From assembly GCA_039545355.1 (NCBI GenBank), contig BCJJ01000003.1, positions 1,881,092 to 1,945,091 of the forward strand: DNA of 64,000 bases. The letters run 5' to 3'. Source of the stretch: Trichosporon coremiiforme (Eukaryota > Basidiomycota > Tremellomycetes > Trichosporonales > Trichosporonaceae). The position numbers were made by a program, and so were the translations under genes. Positions 54,801-64,000 of the stretch are shown in pieces. Under the pieces are notes generated by a model. The model saw nothing but the letters and a program-made list of their open reading frames with translations, was not told where the DNA came from and did no database searches. Position 1 is the stretch's first letter; every line of letters starts with the position of its first letter.

Positions 54801-57800
54801 CGCCGTGCTCGAGATGGAGGGAGCGGGCGGACCACACCCGCAGGGATACCTAGCGCTTTTGTGCCAGCTGTTTGAGCGCCTCCGTCTCTCGTCTGCCTGG
54901 GTCAAGCGCACCATTGCGACTCGGTTGCTCGTGAAGTGGTTCACGGGTGGCAAGGACGTGCTCCACCCCACCATCGGCAGCGCCGCAGAGGGAACGCAGC
55001 TCCGCATCCTGCATTCGCTGTACACGACCGAGTTTTCTGCCTTTGGTCCCGAGCGTCAGGAAGTGCTGAATCGGACTGTTGAGCGGGCCATGTCAAGCGC
55101 GCTCGTCACGGTTCAGGCGAGCATGAGCAAGGACGACTGGTTATCTCTCTTACCGGTGCTCTGGGCGCGCTACGGCGTAACGGGGCAGCCGACGGAGCAG
55201 CTCACGTTCCTTCTCATGAAGTGCGCGGAGCAGCTTCCCGAGGCGGTCCGGTCGATTGTGACGCTGGACCTCGAAAATCCCTCCTCGGCGAAACACCTCG
55301 AGGCGCTCTTGAAACTCGCCACGCTGTACGGATACCGATACCAAGTCTTCACGCAGCAGACGGTGACGGACCCGAAGCGCGGCCCTCTCTTCCGCTTCAA
55401 CGCACGTATCCTCGACTTCGTAATGGCCGAAATGGGCTCTAGTGTATGGGTCACACCGCGTGAGGCTCAGGATGCCCAGCTGCAGAAGTATGGTCGCTCC
55501 TTGCCACTTGAGTTGAGGCAGCGACTCTGGGATCTGGGCTGGAACGAGGACAGCCAACTCACGATCCACGACTACGAGCGCGTACCCGTCACCCTTCTCC
55601 CTGCCGAAAGTTACGCCGAGTCGACAAAGTTAGAGCGCTCGAGCAGCGGAGGGCAGGAGGCTCCGAAGCGTTCCAAATCGCTCCGTGCCGTCAAATCCCG
55701 CGGAGGCACAGTGCATCGCGCCGTCCTGCCGCCCATCATCGGCCGACTCGTCAATGACCAAGCGCGCATGTTCATCAACTTTGACGACTCGCTCGTGGTG
55801 GTATCGAGCGAAGAGCTGGTGCGCATGTTTGAGCGTGAGGACCCGGGCCACTTCGCGCGCGCATTCACCGAAAATCTCCAGAGCGAGTTCGACAAGGCGC
55901 TCCGGCGCGTCAACTCCGTCATCCAATCCCCGACTCCGAGCTATGCGTACACGGCCCTGAACGCTATCGCAGGCTACCTGAAGCTGAACGTGAAGGACAA
56001 CGCCGAGTTTGCGCACTGGCCCGTTCTGCTCGGCACGCTTTCGCGCATCGTCCCCCATGTCTCTGAGCTGTCACTGCGCGACGTGCGCAAGACAAAGAGC
56101 GAGGCAGCCCTCCTCCCCGCATCGATCTACGACGACGATGCAGGCGCTTTCCGCATCCACCAGCCGTGGCGCAATGCGTACCTCGACGTCCAGACTGGTC
56201 AACTGGTGCTTCTCGAGTCGATACTGCGCTCGAACCCGCGCGACGTCTACCTCGTCAAGAAGATGCTGTTCAACCTGCAGGTGCAGGCTTCGTTCCGCCA
56301 CTTCCCGTTCGCGCGAGCATGGCTGTTGTTGGTCGTGCAGATGTTCCGCTGCCTTAACTCAAACTACAACGACCGCGCCGAACTCCGCCACTTCGTCCGC
56401 AACATCACTCAGGTCGTCGCCCTCCACGGAGCAAGCGACATCATCATGATGGGACAAGCTATGGTAGCGCTGTCGCTGTGCAGCGCACGCTTCCGCCGCG
56501 CGTTCGGATCCATCGGTTTTGTCGATCTCATGCGCCAGCTCTACGTCCTCTACGTCTACGGTACCCCAGGTATCCGCGACTGCATAGAGTACGCATGCCG
56601 CTCCTTCCATCGCATTCACCAGGACACATTCATTTACCAGACCTTCCTGGCGATTTGTGAGAGTCCCTTCGACCCCGAGGCGGCTTATCAGTTGCTCTCG
56701 TGTCTGTCGGTACCGAATGGACCGGCGAGCGGAGTTGCCTCGGGCATCAGGGGACTGAACGACGCATACGAGCTCGAAGCTTTGGTGCAGATGATCAGTG
56801 CCGGTCCCGAGATCACCCTTGCCGAGATCAGGACGAGCGTCGCTGAGCGCCAAGCACAGAAGGCAGCCAACATTAACCTTGAGCCGATCCTCTTCCCGCA
56901 AGCGAACATTGTACGCTTCCTAGTCACGGTGATCGCGTTCAATGCGGCGTCGCCCCGCGCAGTCAAGTTCCTGAAGCTCTTCACGCTCCTCGTCCCGAGC
57001 ATGATGAAGGACGACGACGACCGTACCCGCGAGCTCCTGCGAGAAGGTATCGATGCCCTGGGCAAATTCATCAATACGAAGTGCGCGACGACAGACGAGA
57101 GCATACTGCTGCGCTTTGAGCCGGGCGAAGATGCCAGCGAATCAGACTGGACGGCTGCTTATCAGGAGTATGTCGCGCTCGTTGACGCGTATGCTACGGC
57201 CGGCGGTGGCCTCCCCGGTACGGCTACCAGGCGTCTGTTGGCTATCATAAACAGCCTCCTAAGCGCCAGCCCGAGGGGTACGCCCGCTGTATCGAGTATC
57301 CTCGGTAGTCTGGCTCGCGCGAGTCTGAAGAGCAGGGATCCCTACGCGTTCATGAAGCACATTGCGCCGTTGTACCGTCAGCACATCGGCACGGTCGACT
57401 TCAGCAGTGTGCTCGATGCGCTGACGGCACATATTCGCGCCGTGTCCGAGGGCGGCGGGGTTGAGCTCAGTGCCGAGATGACAGCACTGGTAGCTTACGA
57501 GTATGTTGAGCCCGCCTTGCGCATGCTTGCGCTCGCATCAGAGGCTTCGCTCGCGTTCATCGTGCCGATGCGGCACTCCGCCATCGAGCTGCTCTCCGCC
57601 GCCGTCTTCCTCAGAGGTTGTGACGCACTCAGCGTCCTCGAGCGAGTCTCAATGTCGCCTGGTTTGCTGGCCGGCGTTGTGCTTCCTTTCGCTCTGGCAC
57701 TGGAACCGCCGTCAAGCGCGAGCGACGAGGGAAGGAGACGGTACGAAGCGATCTGGCTCCGACTCCTGCGTTTGGTCATCCATCCCGTTCTTGGCCGCCG

Positions 57801-59361
57801 GAAAGCGCGTGCCCGCTCCCAGCCACAGCTGCACATCGCGGCGCTGCACGTCCTCGCCCTGCAGGTAATCAAGGTCATCGTGATCCGAGCCCCGGACGCC
57901 ATCTCCTCCGTGACAGGCCTGTGGGCGCACGTCTCAGCCAGTGTCGCCGAGTGCATCGCAGAAGGCAGTGGCGCGTTCCACGGCAAGATCGGCCGGAAAC
58001 CGAGGGTAGTGGACTGGATGATGTGGTCCACGTTCGAGCTGCTGTGTCTCTTCCGCACGCCACTGAATGTGCCGCTGCGGCAGAAGGTTCAGGCGACGCT
58101 GGCGGGGATGCATGGTGACCACGGCAGCCGCCCGGGGTCGGCGAGCAGCCACGGCAGCGATAACTGGAGCCCGCGCTCGCCGAGACTGCGGTACTTCAGC
58201 CCATCAAGGTCGCTTAGTGGCTTGGCGCGTCGGCCGAGTGCGAGAGTGCCCTCCATGTCACTGGCGTCGTCACGCAGCCCAAGCTCGACCGGCACGCCGA
58301 CACCGGCACCGCATCTCCTCCGTCCGCGCCTGTCCCGGATCCAATCGATCAGTTCACCATCTCAGCTCTCCCCCTTCTCACCGCTCACTCCTCCGAGTCC
58401 AACCGGGCACTCGCCTCCCGGATCGCCCACCCGCCCCTCCTTCGCCACCATAAGCGAGCAGCGCACCGCAGCAGCTGGACCCGGCCGACCGCTGTTCGAC
58501 GCCTTCGCCTCCGCGCCTACGCCGGGAATCGGACTCCCAACCGCGCAGCAAGGCAAGGGCTACAAACGGTTCACGTCCGACCAGCCCCTTCGAGGCTCAG
58601 AGAAGGGCGCGATCGTGCATCTCCTCGGACCAGCATCCCAAGTCGCAGGCGCAGCAGGCACGGGTTGGGCCCTCTCCCGCCCCACGAGGGGGAATAACGA
58701 AGCACTCCTTATGCCGCTCTCGAGCTCCGAGATAGTGGAGGCAGTCAACCGCGCCGTCGCAACCTGTCAGGCAGTCTACGGCTACAGTGAGGGCGAAGTC
58801 CGGCCTTGGTCCGTATCCGACGCGCTCCTCGTCATATCCGAGCAGACCCGCGTGCTGGTTGAGAACGAGTTTGGCCGCGTCTTCAGACCGACGGCACCCA
58901 GCGCTACGACTGGGGGAGAGCTCGAGCGCATCGCCAGTGCCATGGACGCGGACAGGGAGAAGGAGAAGGAACTCGAGAGCGAGGACGAGAAGGGATTCTT
59001 CGTGCCGTCGCCGAGACATTCGTATGAGAGTGGGCGGAGCGAGCGGGGTCTGAATGGGGAAGGTTTGATCGGAGGTGCCGGGGGAGGTACCGGGGGATTG
59101 AAGGGAGGCGGTGGAGTATATGGTGGAGCCAATGGAGAACGGGGCCACAGACAACAGCCCAGCGTCACTCTCAGCGTTGGGGACGAGGCGCACTCGGTCC
59201 CCTCCCTCTTGCTCACACCTGGGGTGCCCAACCCGAGTCCGAGGAGTACGCAGACGCAGTTCACCATTCCGTCGCCTGTCGACAGTCCTGTCGGTGCGTC
59301 GGGGTACTTCCCCCCGTCGCCGACGCAGCCGAACCACCCCTACCAAGAACTGAGCCACTAG
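51842..59361 (+). CDS. Giant helical-repeat-like protein, 2494 residues, function unknown
   Basis: Two exons, 51842-53878 and 53914-59361, with a single 35-bp intron. Residues 1 to ~370 are disordered and Ser/Pro/Thr rich. Residues ~380-2080 are almost entirely alpha-helical in character with regular hydrophobic spacing (for example LLSVVVQMF-type and LVHLLESAPKR-type helices), as in ARM/HEAT solenoids. The ~400-residue C-terminus is disordered with many SP/TP sites, except a short ordered segment (SSSEIVEAVNRAVATCQAVYG), and ends in Gly-rich and Pro-rich stretches. I do not recognise the family with confidence; large solenoid scaffolds such as UNC80-type or cell-morphogenesis proteins are candidates only. 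No catalytic motif or clear transmembrane segment is seen. Its stop is 70 bp from the convergent kinase gene. Confidence 0.85.
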
Positions 59362-59431
59362 TTGTATCATTCATTTGTACAGACTTCATACAGATACGAG
59401 TTACGTTACATCACACATGTCATAAAGGTCA

Positions 59432-61589
59432 CTAGGCATAGTACAGGGCATGCCTCCGCTGCGAACGGCTGGCAAGGGGTAACACGGCTACAGGAAACGA
59501 GGGGAGCGGCGCGGCTGCACGCCAGGGCCGGGCGTCGCGGGGCGGAGTGTCAGGTCTTGCTTCAGCGACGATGGACAGCGTGGCGGTCTCACCTTTGAAC
59601 TTCTTGAAGGGCGGCGAGAGCGGTTTGCGGTTCCTGAGGTGAGCTTCAGTGGAGCTACCGAAGCTTACAAGCTCGTCGTGGCCACGAAGGCGCGACGAAT
59701 GGGAATGTTCTCCTTGTCGCTCTGAGGGCTGTTGCGCGGAGGTATCTTCATCGGCGTGCGGGGAATCTGGCGTCAGCTGGTGACGTGAATTGGGGCTCAC
59801 CTTGATAGGCTGTCCGAGCTTGCGGCGGCCGCCACTGCCGGCCTGCCTTGCCTCAGTAGGCGACTTCTTGTTGACAACGACGGTGGCAGCGATGCCTGTG
59901 GTCGCGGCCGTCTTGCGCGCAGGCGTGTCAGGAACGCCCCTACCCTTCATGCCCTTCAGTCGACCTTTCTCGAGCAAAGGTGCGGGCTCGTATGGCGGGG
60001 GTGGAGTCTTAGGTGTGACGGGAGTCATTGGGGTCACGGGTGTAATGGTATCCTTTTGCGACAGCGGAGTCATCGCTTGCCTCGGCGTCAAGGGCTTTGG
60101 CGCAGCCTTCGTCGGCGTCGCGTACTTTCCGGGCGTGCCGTTCTTCTTTAGCGCCTGGTAGTTAGCTGTCATGCCCTGACTCTAGCTTACGGGTGACAGG
60201 TGGATCTCCTTCAGAGTCGGAATGGTCTTGTGCGCGCGGGAGGGGACTACTGTCAGTTCCTAATCGAAGCCAACCAACTCACAGCTACGCTTGCTCTCGA
60301 CGGGCAGCTTGGCCGACTGGATGTCCTCCCACTCAAGCTCCATGCCGCGCTCCCACCCGTACAGCATGTTGGCCCACCGCTGCTCCTAGCAGGGTGTTGG
60401 GCCATAGAGCTTCCTCTCGATTCGATGTGTCGTTTCGCACAGGAAGAACTGGTGCTGGACGTACGCCATGAAGCACACGCCGTGCAGCACGCCGGGAGAC
60501 ACGGGACGCGGCACCTTGGCCTTGAGGCGCAGAGGAGGAAGCCTCAGCGGGGCGAGGTCGGGCCGCGTGTCGGCAAAGTAAGGGTGTTCAAGGATGCGGG
60601 GTATCTGCCGTCAGCTATGCAGCTGGGGTTATCTCAGCTCACAGTCCAGCGCTTGCTCGGGTTATGCTCCAGCATACCCATGATGACCTCGCCACGGCCG
60701 CCGGGGATTTTGTCTTCCTTGGTCCATCTCCAACGGGCGGTACCCGCTGCAATACGCGTCCTGCCTAGGTCCGAGTCGCCATCGGTGCCATCGAGATACG
60801 GGTGACCAAGCCCGAGCGCCTTCATCATGAGGATACCAGTGGACCAGACATCGTTTGCCTTAGGGTCGTAGGGCTTGTCCTGCGTGTCAGTTAATTGGCT
60901 GGAATTGCAACTCACGGCAATCTTCTCTGGACACGAATAGTCGAAGGTGCCACCGAGGCTCATGAGGTGCCCACCATGAGGGAAGAACTGGCTAAAGCCA
61001 AAGTCGACGAGGACCGGCTCGATGCGTATGCCACACTTCTCCACCATGATGTTGGCGCGCTTCAAGTCGTCGTGACTGATGCCGATCTGGTGCATGGTAT
61101 GGAGAGTGTGCAGGAGCTTGGCAAAAAAAGGACGAAGATGCGCCTCGTTGGGCATGCCGATGCTCGACAGCGACAGCGTGTACAGGCGCATGAACAAGTA
61201 CCTGATGTCAGCTAGCACGAGCAAGCATTAGCTGTACTTACGTCCAGCCGCCTTCCTCGAGTACGCCGACGAGCTCAACGACACCGGGCACCTTGGCACC
61301 GGCGAAGGCTTTGAGGATGACGACCTCCTTGTGTGCCTCGACCGCGTCAAGGGTTGCGTTCCAGTCAGCAGTAATGTTCGGGTCCCAGTGTAGGGCGGGA
61401 AGAATCTTGCACGCGACCTGTTCGCGTGTCTGGACATGAGTGGCGATTCGGACGTGGGCTGAAGTTAGCTAGAGGATCCGTCAGCGCTAGCTTACCGTAG
61501 GCACCTCTGCCAAGGGTATGCCCCAGCTCCCAGGCGCCGATGCGCGTTAGACGGCCGCGAGGCGTGTCGTACGCGTCCTTGAACGGCAT
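59432..61589 (-). CDS. Ser/Thr protein kinase with in-frame TAG after the kinase domain
   Basis: Nine exons: 61496-61589, 61242-61458, 60916-61201, 60643-60879, 60283-60604, 60191-60249, 59801-60154, 59669-59766 and 59432-59633. Kinase motifs are LGRGAYG (Gly loop), VACKIL (Lys49), SHDDLKRAN (catalytic Asp149), DFG (170-172), CPEKI (APE position) and KANDVWSTGILMM, so it should be active. A TAG at 60386-60388 interrupts the frame at codon 351, after the kinase domain. Beyond it 271 more codons remain open through four further introns with good splice sites, including TPVTPMTPVTPKTPPP and a KEN box (SDKENIP). Either the protein ends at 350 residues, or the TAG is read through, removed by a weak intron, or a sequence error. 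Kinase family not assigned. Confidence 0.78.
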
Positions 61590-61992
61590 TGCGGTGGCCG
61601 GAGAGAAGGAGGGAAGGCGGCGATTATGGGTAGGAGGAAGGCTGCCAGAGCCGGAGGAGAGATATTGGGCTGTGGATACGGGGTTGGTATCGAGGTTTGG
61701 GGGCGGGTATGAGTCGTTTCGGGTCGTCAAGATTGTATGCGTATGTCTTGAGGAGACTGTGTTGACGTGAGTGAAGTAAGAGTTGTTGAAAGCGAGATGA
61801 AGGGAGGGATGGTGGCCATTTGACACCCTACGCCTCGCATGGTCTAGCGCCGTTGCGACCGGAGCCTCGTCACCTCACACGCCCCTCACGCAGCTCTCCT
61901 CCAAACCAATCCATTCAAGCACTTGCATTATACTGTTGACAACAAGATCGATGCGTTGGATGCATTCTAGATTCTCTAAGCCTGCGCTCAGT
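61590..61992. other. Intergenic region upstream of the kinase
   Basis: About 400 bp between the DHA1 transporter stop and the kinase start, both minus strand. It should include the kinase promoter. The open frame running into it from the kinase starts at a GTG and is an unlikely extension. Confidence 0.45.
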
Positions 61993-63932
61993 TCACATTT
62001 TGCTCTTCTCATCCATCTCCCCAGCCTCCTGCACTACCGCAGCGGCGGCGGCAGCCTCTCGCTCTTGTACCAGCAACTCCTCCTTCCTCTTCGCCTTCTC
62101 TGCTCGCTCCCTCCTGAGTCGCGGTCCTATCCGTGCGACTATGATAGGAAGCGGCGTCACAAGGACACAGATGCCGGCAAGTAGTACGAACATCCAACCC
62201 GCGCCCATCGCCTTGAACATTGGCTGGACAGTGCCGACCTCGACTGCTCCGAGAAGGCAACGCGTGAAGTTAAACTGAGGTGAGCTAAGTACTGGTGCCT
62301 GCCAGCTTACCGATGCAGTGACCGCTCCTCCCTTGCCTGGCGCGAGGTCAATAGCATAGATTGTTGTCGTCGTGAGCAGACTCGTCCCGAGACCGCAGAT
62401 GAAAGTGAAAATGAGCGGAACACTGACGTGGACGTGCTCCTGCATCGTCCACCCCATAGCAATGGCCGAGATGACGAGCATGCCAGCGTGCCAGGGAAGC
62501 AAGCAGAGGCGCACCTTCTCCAACTTGAACTCGGGGTGCGTTCTGTGATCTCCTCCTACTCGCTTTTTCTCCTTCTGGTAGATCTTGTCCATCAGCAGTC
62601 CGGTAAGAATGCCGCCGATGGCAACTCCGGCGCCGTTAGAGCTGACGTTAGCTATGCCGGCACAAGTATCAGCTTACATGTATGACACGCCGATCATGAT
62701 CTCGCTGAAGTGATAGATCTCGTCGAGCAGGGTTGAGAAGATGGTTAGGATCGCGTAAGTCAGGGCGTAGTACACCGAGGACCAGAGGAGGAAGATGACC
62801 AGATCCGGCTGCAGGAGGAGCTGAAACGAGGACAGAGGTTGGAACTGCTCGTCAGCTACCCATACGAACAAGTTAGCTCACCTTTGTCGCCTTCACGTCC
62901 GGGTGCGTCTTGACCTCAGGCGTCAGGTCGTGCTTCGCCTTGCGCTGCCTGATGCAGCCCGCAGGTGTGTCGTTCCACTTCGGCGGAGGGACGCTTCCGT
63001 CACCGACAAGCGAGCGGAGTGTCTCTGGCATAAAACTGGGGCAGAGTTAGCAAGAGAACTGCGCACTCAACTCACAGCACCATGGGCACGAGGATAACGC
63101 CGCCCATGCAAACGAGGAACCAGAAGATGGACCGCCACCCGAGGCTGCCTGCGAAGACACCACCGAGGAGGGGTCCCATCGTCGGTCCGAAGCACGACAG
63201 TGTGTTGAAAATGCCGAGGTACTTGCCCCTCTCCTGTGGCCGGGCCACGTCCGAGATGACACCAGCACCGATGGCTATCGTCGCACTTGCGCCCGAGCTC
63301 TGCACAATGCGCATGACCAGAAGAAGCCAGTACGCATTCGTAGGACAAAGCGCCTGCCCCACACTAGACAGCGTGAAGATCAGAATCGTCCCGATGAAGA
63401 TGGGCCTGGTCGTCAGTTCTTTCATTCGACTGCACAACTCACCGGCGGCCGTAGACGTCCGCCGCCGCGCCCCAGAACGCGGGCGTGAGGCCCTGGAACA
63501 CCCTGCTCCGTCAGCTTGAGCTACAGCGACTTGCTAGCTCACAAGTAGATGGCAATTGTGAGGTTGATCTTAGCTTTGGACACGCCAAAGGCGTCGCTCA
63601 TCGTCGGTATGGCGGGGACAAAAATGTTGGAGCCGATCGGTCTGCTGTCAGTGCTTTCCTTCCGTGTGATGGTCGCTAACGCACGATGTAGTTGCGCCCA
63701 CAGCAGCAAGCGTCACGATGAACCACTTCTTCCCCTCCCCGAAGGCGCTGTATGGCCTCTCTACCGTCGCTGCTGTTTCTGTCCGCTCCGGCGAAGTCAC
63801 CGGTGTCGTCACGCGGCTCAGGTCGTTCTCGTCCAGATCCAAATTCTCCTCCACGGCCGCGAGATCCGTGATCGGGACGCGCGGCAGGCCGTCATCGCTG
63901 TCTGCAGCGCCGATGGCGCTGGTTCTCGTCAT
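61993..63932 (-). CDS. DHA1-family drug:H+ antiporter (MFS, QDR-like)
   Basis: Eight exons, 63685-63932, 63543-63641, 63443-63502, 63076-63405, 62882-63035, 62678-62844, 62311-62641 and 61993-62274, give 556 residues. An acidic ~65-residue N-terminus precedes twelve predicted helices. Signatures include NIFVPAIPTMSDAFGVS, LTPAFWGAAADVYGRRP (motif A), RIVQSSGASATIAIGAGVISD, RPQERGKYLGIFN and FGPTMGPLLGGVFAGSLGWRSIFWFL (motif C and after), typical of fungal 12-TM DHA1 exporters such as the quinidine/dityrosine group. It likely exports drugs or polyamines at the plasma membrane. The C-terminal tail is Lys/Glu/Ala rich. Start context (AGACATAGATGACG) is acceptable and the first residues fit the family. 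Confidence 0.9.
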
Positions 63933-64000
63933 CTATGTCTGTGTCTTGGGTGGAGCTTGGGAGTCATGCGGACTCGTGAGTTGAAAGGTTGTAAGTGATA

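Noticed and set aside
53860..54837. 325-codon minus-strand frame opposite the giant gene
   Set aside because: Antisense shadow; protein rich in Arg/Glu/Leu without any motif.

Overview
This 64 kb window is nuclear DNA from a GC-rich basidiomycete, most likely a Tremellomycetes yeast of the Trichosporonales kind. That assignment is inference. It rests on dense, intron-rich genes whose introns are mostly 35-45 bp, with a CTGAC/CTAAC branch site only a few bases before the AG, and on typical fungal gene content (FTR1, CipC-like protein, QDR- and DHA2-type transporters, fasciclin proteins). There is no bacterial operon structure, no CRISPR array and no recognisable transposon.

Layout. 0-6 kb: 3' part of a class 3 lipase (+), a STYX-like pseudophosphatase (-), an alkyltransferase-like DNA repair protein (+) and a small secreted protein (-). 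8-13.4 kb: a cluster of four secreted Gly/Ser-rich proteins sharing an acidic Ile-Asp motif, a GGxARGGSVxGG-type block and a GPI-like tail, plus a probable degenerate fifth copy, with long gene-free gaps around them. 14.8-17.4 kb: a small secreted/membrane protein and a CipC/DUF3759 stress protein. 19.7-24 kb: a DHA2-like MFS transporter with very long cytosolic tails and two tandem microexons. 24.8-28 kb: a DUF3224-like protein (+), an ECM15/UPF0045 thiamine-binding-type protein with a 5-nt microexon (-) and a Pro-rich putative zinc-binding protein (-). 28.3-36 kb: a five-domain fasciclin membrane protein (-) and valyl-tRNA synthetase VAS1 with two in-frame starts (mitochondrial and cytosolic) (-). 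36.3-42.7 kb: AP-2 mu adaptin (+), iron permease FTR1 (-) and a TPT/DMT sugar-phosphate-type transporter (+). 43.5 kb: an intron-containing tRNA-Asn and a nearby tRNA pseudogene. 45.5-51.2 kb: a UBE3D-like HECT E3 ligase (-) and an L-rhamnose mutarotase-like protein (-). 51.8-59.4 kb: a giant 2494-residue protein of unknown function (+). 59.4-64 kb: a Ser/Thr protein kinase whose frame contains an internal TAG (-) and a DHA1 drug:H+ antiporter (-).

The genes are mostly independent housekeeping or surface/transport genes and do not form one pathway. The accessory-looking part is 6-19.7 kb, where gene density drops and small secreted and stress proteins with TATA-box promoters are concentrated. 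Exon structures were assembled by hand from splice-site patterns, frame continuity and family conservation; exact boundaries may be off by a base or two and need transcript data. No database search was run.
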